From: CAYNGH01 sp964396845
GTDB lineage: Bacteria > Vulcanimicrobiota > JAJTBE01 > CAYNGH01
Length of the DNA: 27,183 nt
Assembly: GCA_964396845.1 (NCBI GenBank)
Contig: CAYNGH010000029.1
Span: forward strand, 1-27,183
Direction of reading: 5' to 3'
The position numbers and the translations under genes are program-made. Below are positions 16,142 through 23,640 of this stretch, piece by piece. Numbering within the stretch: the first letter of the stretch is position 1; each line of letters begins with the position of its first letter. The notes under the pieces were generated by a model that did not search any database, had not been told where the DNA came from, and was given only the letters and a program-made list of their open reading frames with translations.

Positions 16142-18022
16142 TCAGGGAATAATTTTTTTCTCCAGAGCCTGGCAGAGTGCCTCCACTACCGCCGGATCAA
16201 ACTGAGATCCGGCATGTTTTTTTATCTCTTCCATGGCTTCGGCAACAGAACGGGCTTTTCGATAGGGCCGATCCGATGTGATTGCATCAAAGGCATCGGC
16301 AACGGATATAATCCGGGCCACCAGGGGAATCTCCTCACCCCGGAGTCCCTTGGGATAACCTTTGCCGTCATAGCGTTCCTGATGATACCGCACCATGTCC
16401 GCCACATCCTTTAAAAATTTCACCGGTTTGATTATTCTGGCTCCTGCCTCAGGGTGACGGCGCATGATGGCCATCTCCTCTGGATCCAATCCTCCCCGCT
16501 TGTTCAGGATTGTATCGGGGATTTCGATTTTACCAATGTCATGCAGGATCAGGGCATAACGGAAAAACTCATCCCGAACCAAATCCTGGTTTAACTGCAT
16601 GGCAATGGAAAGCCCGTATTTGGCAACCCGGTCAACATGGCCCTGGGTGTAGGGATCCTTGGCTTCGATGGCCTTGGACAGGGCTTTGACGGTGTTCATA
16701 TAAGAGGATTTCAGTTCTTCCAGGGAGTCCTTTATATCTTCATATAATGAAGCCTTTTCGATGGCCTGGGCCGCCAGGGATGCCATATTGAAAAGAAGCT
16801 TCAGGTCTGTTTCTGTAAACTGGTAACGGGAGGTCTTGGACACATTCAACACCCCGATTACTTCGTTGCGGATTTTTAGAGGAACTGACAGGGCAGATTT
16901 TATATCTTTCTGGATGTCCACCGAGTCGATTCCCATCATATCCACCAGAAGCAAAGGCTCCCCCGATGACGCCACTCTGCCGGCAACCCCTTCGCCGATT
17001 TTCACTCTGGCATTTCTGATGATATCCTCGGTCAATCCTTCGGCAAATCGGATGGACAGCTCTTTTTTATCCCGATCCAGGAGCATCAGGGAAACCACTC
17101 TGGCACTGAAGCTCTCCAGGGCATTTTTTACTATAAACTGGAGCATCTCGTCAAGATCCAGGGTGGAGGTCAGGGCGTTGGAGATTTCATACAGGAGGGA
17201 GAGTTCATCCACGGCAAAATTCAGGTCGGATTTCTGTTTTTCATAGATGGTGGTAAACTCCAGTACTTTTTCAAATTCCCGGACTATCAGGGACAGGAAT
17301 TCCTCGGGGTTTTCATTGTTGCCATAGTCCTGCAACAGGGGCCGGGGAACATTGTAAAGCTCAAGGGTTCCCGTTATCCGTCCCCCGGACCTTATGGGAA
17401 TGCATACCACATTCTTGATACTTTCAGGCTGGTTCCAGCTGGATTGGGTCCAGAATTCTTCATTTCTGAGGTCTTCATATATCAGGGGCTTTTTCTGGAT
17501 CATTGCCACCCCGGTGACAAAACGGGACAAATTTTTAAGATCCTCCCGGTGGATTTCACCCTGGACATATAGCTGATGGGGTTTGTCTTCCTCCCCTTTC
17601 ATGTGGAGGGCCACGGAGGATCCCCGATGCAGGGAATCGGCCAGAATACGCACAAACTCACGGCAGACCTCCGGGGTATCTGTGGTTCCATAGGGTATGT
17701 TCCGGATCTGGTGAAGAACCGCCAGTTTTTTTGTGTCGGCCTTGTTTTTCAGCCGGAGCAGAACTTCCCCGGGCTCCCATGGAGCAAGGACAAAGTCACA
17801 ACCTGCGGGAATCAGCGAGGCATCTTCTTTATCCAGAATAAAAACACCATGGAGCAGGGGATTTGTCGAGAGCCGGTTTATTATGTCGCCATTGAAGGGG
17901 TTTTCCCCGGACAGGATTTCACTGTCCATCACCACATGGCTGATATCTCCCTGTTCCAGGGCCTGGGCTGTTTCTATACATGAACTGGAAGAAACAGCCT
18001 GCCACTGGTTTTTTTCCAGCAA
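16142..18022 (-). CDS. Receiver-like / GAF / GAF / HD-GYP protein, probable cyclic di-GMP phosphodiesterase (5' end interrupted)
   Basis: A 626-residue frame opening with TTG directly after an in-frame TAA. Residues 1-90 look like a response-regulator receiver lacking its first strand: HVVMD (phosphoacceptor-like D33), and APWEPGE where KP is usual, so the conserved lysine is missing. Two GAF-like sensory domains follow (about 98-255 and 275-425), then a helix (about 425-445) and an HD-GYP domain (about 445-620). The HD-GYP motifs are intact: HVDRVA, HDIGK, RRHPEAG, YHQERYDGKGYP and DAFDAITSDRPYRKA. The family hydrolyses cyclic di-GMP. No ribosome site precedes the TTG. The true gene may start at 18079 (see the neighbouring entry). 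The 82-residue protein follows on the same strand. Confidence 0.88.
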   Translation of the reverse strand: MLEKNQWQAVSSSSCIETAQALEQGDISHVVMDSEILSGENPFNGDIINRLSTNPLLHGVFILDKEDASLIPAGCDFVLAPWEPGEVLLRLKNKADTKKLAVLHQIRNIPYGTTDTPEVCREFVRILADSLHRGSSVALHMKGEEDKPHQLYVQGEIHREDLKNLSRFVTGVAMIQKKPLIYEDLRNEEFWTQSSWNQPESIKNVVCIPIRSGGRITGTLELYNVPRPLLQDYGNNENPEEFLSLIVREFEKVLEFTTIYEKQKSDLNFAVDELSLLYEISNALTSTLDLDEMLQFIVKNALESFSARVVSLMLLDRDKKELSIRFAEGLTEDIIRNARVKIGEGVAGRVASSGEPLLLVDMMGIDSVDIQKDIKSALSVPLKIRNEVIGVLNVSKTSRYQFTETDLKLLFNMASLAAQAIEKASLYEDIKDSLEELKSSYMNTVKALSKAIEAKDPYTQGHVDRVAKYGLSIAMQLNQDLVRDEFFRYALILHDIGKIEIPDTILNKRGGLDPEEMAIMRRHPEAGARIIKPVKFLKDVADMVRYHQERYDGKGYPKGLRGEEIPLVARIISVADAFDAITSDRPYRKARSVAEAMEEIKKHAGSQFDPAVVEALCQALEKKIIP

Positions 18023-18079
18023 TTATCTCAGGAGCGAAACTTTCTCCCCGTCACACATGTGAATTAAAACCTTCTCCAA
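18023..18079 (-). other. In-frame upstream codons of the receiver domain, cut by a TAA stop
   Basis: Reading in the same frame as the HD-GYP gene from TTG at 18079 (AAAGGA nine bases upstream) gives MEKVLIHMCDGEKVSLLR, a stop TAA at 18025-18023, then LLEKNQWQAV. This is the missing first beta strand and helix of a receiver domain (compare the usual KILIVDDDEKI...LLKELLEKNGYEV). The stop sits where a glutamine-type codon would fit (CAA to TAA is one change). It may be a nonsense mutation, a sequencing error, or a readthrough/reinitiation site. Confidence 0.75.
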
Positions 18080-18263
18080 GGGGGTCATTCCTTTCAAATG
18101 AATGCAATTTGCAATCGAAACATGTTGCCTGAATGCAAAACTGGAAGCTCAAAAAAATGCCTCTCCCAAAAAAATTAATCTTCCCGCGGGAAAATCCTTC
18201 CAGGATTTCGGATAACCCCAAACCCCGGCAATATAAGAAAGCAATACCCGAATGTCGGATGAA

Positions 18264-18280
18264 GTTAACATCCTGTTAAC
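18264..18280. promoter_or_regulatory. Possible operator: two GTTAAC sites 11 bp apart
   Basis: GTTAACATCCTGTTAAC contains two copies of the self-complementary hexamer GTTAAC one helical turn apart, so it is both a direct and an inverted repeat. It lies 22 bases upstream of the -10 element of the C11 protease gene, overlapping the -35 zone. A dimeric repressor or activator site is a reasonable guess; the protein is unknown. Confidence 0.35.
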
Positions 18281-18300
18281 AAAATTTTCGGGGTGATTGT

Positions 18301-18308
18301 GATATAAT
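18301..18308 (+). promoter_or_regulatory. Extended -10 promoter of the C11 protease gene
   Basis: TGATATAAT (18300-18308) has the form TGnTATAAT, a perfect -10 hexamer with the extended TG. There is no good TTGACA at the normal distance, as often seen with extended -10 promoters. Transcription would begin near 18315, which argues against a GTG start at 18313 and for the GTG at 18340. Confidence 0.6.
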
Positions 18309-18339
18309 TACGGTGAACTATTTTATTGTGGAGGGGTAT

Positions 18340-20499
18340 GTGGACCCGTTAAATTTGCCGATCAACAAAGCACCACAATGCAGCAACGGCAGGTTGTCAC
18401 CACCGGCTAAAAGCATGGAGGATGCCGGCCCCCATGTGGAATCATCCCCCAGGGATATATCCGACATCGGGGCGGGCGGGGAATCCTCTGCCGGCAGGGT
18501 GAAGCCGGATTTGTGGCTCTATTCCCGTCCCCCTGGCGAAAAAGAAAAAGAAGTCACATTTCTTTTTTATCTCAACGGCCAATTCGGTGACCTGGAGCAG
18601 GCCACTGCTTCATCCATGCTGGGGCTGGAGCAGGTGGGTTCTGATGAGAATGTGAATATCGTGGCTCAGCTGGGCCGGGCACCTCAGAGAGAAGCTCACC
18701 CCGCCGGAGGTTTTGACCGCATCGATAACGACTGGTCAGGAGTGCGCCGGTATTATGTGATCAAGTCCGACAAACCCTCCAGGGATCAGGTTTCCCTGAA
18801 GGAATGGCAAAAAATCAGCCGGGAGATACCCGATAACCCTCTTGCTCATTATACACTGGGCGACGCATATACCCGGCTTGGCTATGAAACCAAAGCCCTG
18901 TCCAGTTATGACAAGGCCAGGGAGCTGGGATATGAAAAATTCCTGGATTCTCCCTTCCATCCCGATGTAGCCCGCTGGGGGAATGAATTTGACAAGTCTA
19001 TTCAGCCCCTCCGGGATCTCAGGAGTCAAAACAATAATTTCGCCTCACCGGTGGAAGAGTTCAAAAATGATGTCAACATGATGCACCCCAACTCCCTGCA
19101 GGATTTTATTTCCTGGGGAATGAGCAAATACCCGGCAAAACATTATGTTCTGGTTATGGCGGGTCATGGCGGTGGCTGGACCGGCGCTTTAAAGATGAGC
19201 CCGTCGGAAGTAAGCATGGCGGTTCAGGCCGGGGTTCACAATGCCAATCAGCGCAACGGGCGATCGGATCATATGGATGCCATCGTCTTTAATTCCTGCT
19301 ATATGGGGAATCTGGAATCTGTTCATCAGATGAAGGATGCATCGGATATAACCATTGCATCCCAGATGTCGGCCAGAACCACGGTGTTTCACCATTGGCC
19401 CCAGTTGCTGGGCAAGGTTCAGAAGGTCCTGGAGGCGGGAGAGGATTTTAATCCCAGGGAAATGGCCCGGGAGTTTGTGGAATACTTTGACCGGCTGGGG
19501 GAAGAAAACACAAAACGGCCGGAAATGCTCCGGCGTTCCAAGGAAACATATCTCACTCTCATAGCCCTGGACAACAAAAAAGTAGAAAATATTTCCAAAG
19601 CCTGGGGCCAGTTTGCAAAAGAATGGAAAGCCCTGGGAGTGCCGGATCACAAGATATTTAAAAATATCAAGAATGCCAAGAATTATCCGTCCTATGCATA
19701 TTCCCCGGAGATGATGTTTGATTATGGAACCCTTCGGGATATCGGATCCATTGCCATCAACATCATCAACGATCCCCAGATGCCTCCCCGGTTGAAAAAA
19801 AGCTGCAACCAGATTCGAAAGGCCCTGCGGGATGCAACCATTGCAGAACAGCACAGGGGCTTCAACATGGAAGGCTCCACGGGCCTGACCATCTGGGCTC
19901 CCACCAATGCCGCCGATGTGGCCCTGATGAAGGATAAATATCAGGATCGGGTTCCTTCTTTTGTTCAGGATACCGGCTGGTCTGACAAGATGGGGGAGAT
20001 CCTGAGGAATATTGACGGCCAGAAACTGGGTGAATTCCTCCAGACAATCCAGATGCTGGGGAATCTCCGCAAGATGCTGGATGTTCAGGGTTTCTCTCCC
20101 CAGGAGATTAATAGCATGCAGTTCAAGGCGGACATACTGGAAATGGAAGTGACCCAGCTTAAAAAAGAGATGGATCTTTCCGAGCCTCCCAGGGAAAACA
20201 TCAATTTGGTTTTATATGACATTGAAGAATATTCCAATAAAAAAGGAGAGTTGGTGGCGGCCTCAGCCCAGAAAAAAGAGATCCCCGTCAATATTTCTCC
20301 CTCAAAAAGAACCGATGATGCAGTGGGAAGAAAAATTGTAAAAACGATCAAGGACGGTATTCCTCTCCCGGGAGATCAGAAAACCCGTCGGAAACTTCAG
20401 GAAGAAGTGGCCCAGGGTATTATCGACGATTCTGACAAGACTACGGGAATGGCATCGGGTGAGTTCTCCAATAAACTTCCCCCGGGTACCAATATGTGA
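18340..20499 (+). CDS. Clostripain-family (C11) cysteine peptidase with TPR-like insertion
   Basis: A 719-residue protein. Residues about 72-142 match the family start (VTFLFYLNGQFGDLEQ, then NVNIVAQLGR). The catalytic histidine is in VMAGHGGGW (H276) and the cysteine in AIVFNSCYMGNLE (C320), followed by a typical C-terminal part (GLTIWAP). These peptidases have a caspase-like fold and usually cut after Arg or Lys. Between strands, about residues 145-235, sits an insertion with one clear TPR-like helix pair (NPLAHYTLGDAYTRLGYETK). No signal peptide or membrane segment, so it is probably cytosolic. The GTG at 18340 follows GGAGG by 5 bases; a GTG at 18313 lies at the predicted transcription start. 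The N-terminal 60 residues are disordered-looking. It is monocistronic, ending at a terminator. Confidence 0.88.
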   Translation: MDPLNLPINKAPQCSNGRLSPPAKSMEDAGPHVESSPRDISDIGAGGESSAGRVKPDLWLYSRPPGEKEKEVTFLFYLNGQFGDLEQATASSMLGLEQVGSDENVNIVAQLGRAPQREAHPAGGFDRIDNDWSGVRRYYVIKSDKPSRDQVSLKEWQKISREIPDNPLAHYTLGDAYTRLGYETKALSSYDKARELGYEKFLDSPFHPDVARWGNEFDKSIQPLRDLRSQNNNFASPVEEFKNDVNMMHPNSLQDFISWGMSKYPAKHYVLVMAGHGGGWTGALKMSPSEVSMAVQAGVHNANQRNGRSDHMDAIVFNSCYMGNLESVHQMKDASDITIASQMSARTTVFHHWPQLLGKVQKVLEAGEDFNPREMAREFVEYFDRLGEENTKRPEMLRRSKETYLTLIALDNKKVENISKAWGQFAKEWKALGVPDHKIFKNIKNAKNYPSYAYSPEMMFDYGTLRDIGSIAINIINDPQMPPRLKKSCNQIRKALRDATIAEQHRGFNMEGSTGLTIWAPTNAADVALMKDKYQDRVPSFVQDTGWSDKMGEILRNIDGQKLGEFLQTIQMLGNLRKMLDVQGFSPQEINSMQFKADILEMEVTQLKKEMDLSEPPRENINLVLYDIEEYSNKKGELVAASAQKKEIPVNISPSKRTDDAVGRKIVKTIKDGIPLPGDQKTRRKLQEEVAQGIIDDSDKTTGMASGEFSNKLPPGTNM

Positions 20500-20525
20500 T
20501 TGATTATTGATTGTGAGCAGATAAT

Positions 20526-20556
20526 AAAAAAGGCGGTGTTACCGCCTTTTGTTTTT
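20526..20556. terminator. Bidirectional rho-independent terminator
   Basis: AAAAGGCGGT, loop GTT, ACCGCCTTTT forms a 10-bp perfect stem. On the plus strand it is followed by GTTTTT; on the minus strand the run is TTTTTTATTAT. It lies between the convergent ends of the C11 protease gene (20499) and the solute-binding protein gene (20584), so it can serve both. Confidence 0.92.
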
Positions 20557-20583
20557 CACTGATGATTGGCCGATGATTCTCTT

Positions 20584-21846
20584 TCAGTTTTTGCCGGTGA
20601 GATTCATGATAAGGTGGTTGGCCATTTTCTGGGCACGATCCAGGGCCTTGTCGGGATCTGTCCTGCGGGAGATGGCATCAAACATGGTGTCATCCAGAAT
20701 TCCCCGAATCATCTCCCATGCCGCTACTTTGGGTTGCACCTCTGCATACTCCAGAGCGCTGATGCCCACCTGATAGCGGGGATCTTTTTTCAGCAGTTCC
20801 TGATACATGGGGCTTTCAATGGCGGACTTTCGCACAGGCAGATACCCGGTATGAAGGGCCAGAAACAATGTGGAATCTGTATCGGACATGAACCGGACAA
20901 ATTTTCTGGCAGCCTGCAGACGTTCTCCTGACAGGTGGGAAAAAATCGCCAGGTTGGTGCCGGCAAACTGGTAGCGTTGGTGGGTTCCCCTGGGCAGGGG
21001 GACAACCCCCAGCTGGAAATCTGTCTTTTCTATCATAGAAGGAAGCCGGGATGTGGTGTCGATATACATGGCGGATCTTCCCCTGGCGAAATCTTCCCGA
21101 TCGTTGAAAGAAGCATGGGCGCTTCTGTCCTTGTGAACCAGGTCCGTCCAGAACTTCAGCACTTCCACCCCTGCAGGACTGCTGAAAACTGCCCTGTTAT
21201 CCTCGATAAAACTTCCCCCCTTGGCCAGGAGGTAATGTCCGAAAATATCCACCGAGGGCCGGAAGGCTATGCCGTAAACTCTGGCGCCGTCAGCTCCCTC
21301 CCCGGTGAGTTTCATCGCTACCTGCCGGAATTCTTCCCATGTCCCGGGAGGCTCAACCCCTGCTTTGTGAAAAAGGTCGGCATTGTAGTAGAGGACATAT
21401 ATGCTCTTGTTGAAAGGCAGGGTCCACAATTCCCCGTCAAAGGTATTGGCATGACGGAAAATGGGAATCAGATCCTCTTCATTGCTGTCGTTTGTTGGTA
21501 TCAAGGCCCCGATGTCGATCCACTGGGCAGTCCAGTTTTCGTAAACCTGGGCCACATCCGGGGGAGTCTTCTGGGCGAGGTTCACCATGATTTTTCTATA
21601 CAGGGCATGATAATCGTTCCCCAGCCGGGGATCCCGGGATTTCACATAGACCGCCTCCACTTGTATTCCAGGGTTTTCCTTGTTGAAGCGGTCAACCAGC
21701 TCCCCGATTATCTCTTCCCGGTAACCTCCCAGGGCATGCCAGAATGTTATGTGGATTTTCTCGTCCCCGGCCCGGGCCATACCGGGAGCCATCAGGAGGA
21801 AGATTGCCAGAACCATGGCAGCCCCGGTAAGAAAACGGTTTTTCAT
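20584..21846 (-). CDS. ABC transporter solute-binding protein, family 1 (sugar or glycerol-phosphate type)
   Basis: A 420-residue exported protein. A signal peptide covers about residues 1-26 (LAIFLLMAPGMARAG). The mature start ITFWHALGGYREEIIGELVDRFNKENPGI is typical of extracellular solute-binding proteins of the UgpB/MalE type. Further marks are PPDVAQVYE, LPFNKSIYVLYYNADLF and the late YLPVRKSAIESP. The family binds sugars, sugar alcohols or glycerol-3-phosphate outside the membrane and delivers them to ABC permeases. No permease or ATPase gene is adjacent, so it is an orphan here and the ligand cannot be named. AAAGGTGA precedes the ATG. Tandem TATAAT-like hexamers at 21873-21884 on the minus strand may provide its own promoter. 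Confidence 0.92.
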   Translation of the reverse strand: MKNRFLTGAAMVLAIFLLMAPGMARAGDEKIHITFWHALGGYREEIIGELVDRFNKENPGIQVEAVYVKSRDPRLGNDYHALYRKIMVNLAQKTPPDVAQVYENWTAQWIDIGALIPTNDSNEEDLIPIFRHANTFDGELWTLPFNKSIYVLYYNADLFHKAGVEPPGTWEEFRQVAMKLTGEGADGARVYGIAFRPSVDIFGHYLLAKGGSFIEDNRAVFSSPAGVEVLKFWTDLVHKDRSAHASFNDREDFARGRSAMYIDTTSRLPSMIEKTDFQLGVVPLPRGTHQRYQFAGTNLAIFSHLSGERLQAARKFVRFMSDTDSTLFLALHTGYLPVRKSAIESPMYQELLKKDPRYQVGISALEYAEVQPKVAAWEMIRGILDDTMFDAISRRTDPDKALDRAQKMANHLIMNLTGKN

Positions 21847-21872
21847 ATTAAAATCACCTTTCAGCCAGACTC

Positions 21873-21884
21873 ATTATAATTATA
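21873..21884 (-). promoter_or_regulatory. Tandem TATAAT hexamers upstream of the solute-binding protein gene
   Basis: On the minus strand TATAATTATAAT gives two adjacent perfect -10 hexamers about 27-38 bases before the ATG at 21846. No convincing -35 lies at 17 bases, so this is only a candidate promoter. Confidence 0.4.
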
Positions 21885-21923
21885 TTTTCTATTGTTGCCG
21901 GTTTTCCTTTTGCCCCGGCATCC

Positions 21924-22922
21924 TTACCGCAACTCCACCGTCAGGGGGGGCCTGTTCAAACCATGCAGGGCCAGCTGATGAGGAGAAGCATCATCGGGGA
22001 TTTCAAACACCAGGTATCCAAAGTTCAATCCCCCGGGACGAAGGATCACCAGCCAGAAATTTGACAGCCCCTCGATGTAATCGTAGGAATGGTTTGTAGT
22101 ATCCAACAGGGAGAATCTTCCGGTGTAAACCTGCACCTCGTCGGAAACATTCTGCTGAGATATGTAAACAATCAGGAACTGGAAGCCCGGCTTGGGCTTG
22201 TAATAATCCTTGATGGCGTTGACTGATTCAATATTGGTGACGGTTACCTGAAACAGGTCATTACTTCGGCTTCGGGGGGAATATTTTTTTGTTGTTTTGT
22301 ATGTAGTCTGGGGAGTGCCGATTTCTCCCTGGTGAGCCGGGGGAGGTATCGACAGGTTTGCCGGCAATCGGGGAGGAGCATCGGCAGGCTGAAGGGGGGT
22401 TTTCCGGCTTACCCCTTCGCTGTCGGGATAAGCGCCTTTGGAAGGCTGGCTGGAATATGCCCCGGGGGGCTTGGGGATATATTCAGGCCCCGGCCCGGGA
22501 GTGGTTTTTGGACTGCCCTGGGTCTTCTGGGGTTCGGGAGATTCAACCTTGTGTCCATCCTTTGTAATCTTGATGATGTTGCCGGCGCCGTCCCATTCCA
22601 CCATCGCCCCCGAAGCCGATGCTATCGAGTCCACCGGCAGGTATAATGTGCCCTGGATCATCAGGGGAGTGGTGGTGATGACCTTGTCGTTTATTTTTAC
22701 TATCCGCTGAGTGGGGTTCCAGGAGATGCTGACTCCCAAGGCCCTGGCCAGGGGATTGGCCTGAAAGTATGCTGTGCCATCCTGCATGTGAGGATACCCC
22801 GGCACCCGGACATTGTTGACAAAAACCCGCATCATCTCCTGGGCCATAGCGCACGGAGCCGTCAGCATGGACAAAAATGCCACGAAGATTACCAGGATAA
22901 AACAGGCTTTTTTTATATTCAT
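21924..22922 (-). CDS. Secreted stalk-domain (copper amine oxidase N-terminal type) protein with DUF4352-like C-terminus
   Basis: A 332-residue exported protein. The signal peptide spans about residues 1-27 (APCAMAQ). Residues about 31-121 match the copper amine oxidase N-terminal (stalk) domain: VFVNNVRV, the paired repeat AYFQANPLARALGVSISWNPTQ and LYLPVDSIASASGAMVEWDG. A Pro-rich linker (about 128-208) follows. Residues about 222-332 look like a DUF4352-type beta-sandwich (FQFLIVYISQQNVSDE, ILRPGGLNFGYLVFEIPDD). Stalk domains occur in many Gram-positive surface proteins and need not bind copper. The ATG at 22922 has AAAGG about 10 bases upstream. It is upstream of the solute-binding protein gene by 77 bases on the same strand. 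Role unknown; probably an extracellular binding or structural protein. Confidence 0.85.
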   Translation of the reverse strand: MNIKKACFILVIFVAFLSMLTAPCAMAQEMMRVFVNNVRVPGYPHMQDGTAYFQANPLARALGVSISWNPTQRIVKINDKVITTTPLMIQGTLYLPVDSIASASGAMVEWDGAGNIIKITKDGHKVESPEPQKTQGSPKTTPGPGPEYIPKPPGAYSSQPSKGAYPDSEGVSRKTPLQPADAPPRLPANLSIPPPAHQGEIGTPQTTYKTTKKYSPRSRSNDLFQVTVTNIESVNAIKDYYKPKPGFQFLIVYISQQNVSDEVQVYTGRFSLLDTTNHSYDYIEGLSNFWLVILRPGGLNFGYLVFEIPDDASPHQLALHGLNRPPLTVELR

Positions 22923-22974
22923 GGGATCTCAACCTTTCGTCGGGACAAAACAGTTACAACCTGATAATAACACA

Positions 22975-22993
22975 ATGGAAAAGAAAATTCCAT
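22975..22993. promoter_or_regulatory. Inverted repeat ATGGAA-N7-TTCCAT at the stalk-domain gene promoter
   Basis: Perfect 6-bp arms separated by 7 bases. The repeat lies just upstream of the minus-strand -10 candidate at 22964-22969 and covers the spacer and -35 zone, a usual place for a repressor site. There is no T tract beside it, so it is not a terminator. Confidence 0.35.
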
Positions 22994-23143
22994 AACAAAA
23001 ATGTTAAAATATTTATACTCGTTGATTTTATAACACCTCGGCCAGTTTCCGGCAGAATCGGCATTTCTGATGCAGGATAAAACCGGGGAAGTATAAATAT
23101 GTGTTATAGGGACTTGCAAGCAGAAGGAAATGACAAAGAATTA

Positions 23144-23186
23144 TTTCTGCCGGCTCCGGTGCCGTCAAAAAGAGATCCGGCAGAAA
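23144..23186 (+). promoter_or_regulatory. Leader hairpin upstream of the small secreted protein gene
   Basis: TTTCTGCCGG (23144-23153) is perfectly complementary to CCGGCAGAAA (23177-23186), with a 23-base loop; flanking TTA/TAA bases can extend the stem. It ends about 50 bases before the ATG at 23237 and is not followed by a T tract. It may stabilise the mRNA or control translation. It also overlaps a spurious plus-strand frame. Confidence 0.5.
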
Positions 23187-23236
23187 ATAATCCTACGGGT
23201 AGGTTCTGTTTTGCAAAATTATTTCTGGAGGTAAAC

Positions 23237-23587
23237 ATGAAAAACAAGGTCATACTTACTCTGACTGTCTTGTGTCTTTGTGCCGGGGTTGCCTTTGCAT
23301 CGGGCAACACAAACGCTGCAGAAGTCCTTGTGGGCGCTAAGAACCAGGGCGCTCCTTCCCAACAGCTGGCAGGGAGAATGCATCTCATGATGCAGGGGCT
23401 CAGGGAAGTCAGGGGTGAGTGCTTCAATGGAACAGTGAAGAACCCCTCAGCCCTGATAAAACATGGCTTCACCGATGTTTCTGCCGGGGATCCGGTTCAG
23501 CTTGAAAAGACCGGAGATATGCTTTACAGGATTACCCTTCCCAAGGGGGGCCAGTCAAAACTTTTCCTGGTCAGGTTCAAGGATTGA
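23237..23587 (+). CDS. Small secreted protein of unknown function
   Basis: A 116-residue exported protein. A signal peptide covers about residues 1-22 (VILTLTVLCLCAGVAFAS). The mature part is short, with one helix (LAGRMHLMMQGLREVRG), a single cysteine (in GECFNG) and closing strands (MLYRITLPKGGQSKLFLVRF). I do not recognise a family. The ATG at 23237 follows TGGAGGT by 5 bases; a longer frame from 23099 covers the structured leader and is rejected. It precedes the lipoprotein gene at 23641 by 53 bases on the same strand, so the two may share a transcript. Confidence 0.78.
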   Translation: MKNKVILTLTVLCLCAGVAFASGNTNAAEVLVGAKNQGAPSQQLAGRMHLMMQGLREVRGECFNGTVKNPSALIKHGFTDVSAGDPVQLEKTGDMLYRITLPKGGQSKLFLVRFKD

Positions 23588-23640
23588 CAGGGCTTTTCCA
23601 GGTCTGAAGGGTTTTATTGAATAATTTCAGGAGTATTTAT

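Larger units (their letters stand above)
22923..23236. other. Divergent intergenic region with candidate promoter, operator-like repeat and structured leader
   Basis: These 314 bases separate the divergent stalk-domain gene (minus) and the small secreted protein gene (plus). The left part is AT-rich, with a minus-strand extended -10 (TGTTATTAT, 22964-22972) and an inverted repeat over its upstream side. The right part holds a long hairpin in the leader of the plus gene. A plus-strand frame runs through the right part but its codons look like noise. No known riboswitch signature was recognised. Confidence 0.6.

Noticed and set aside
18313..18339. GTG at 18313 as start of the C11 protease
   Set aside because: It lies at the predicted transcription start, with no ribosome site; the GTG at 18340 has GGAGG at a proper distance.
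20935..21879. 314-codon plus-strand frame opposite the solute-binding protein
   Set aside because: The minus frame has a clear family match and signal peptide; this frame is its shadow.
23099..23236. N-terminal extension of the small secreted protein, or a known riboswitch
   Set aside because: The extension would bury the signal peptide behind 46 non-conserved-looking residues and removes the GGAGGT-supported ATG. I compared the leader with remembered c-di-GMP, glycine, cobalamin, TPP, SAM and preQ1 signatures and saw none.
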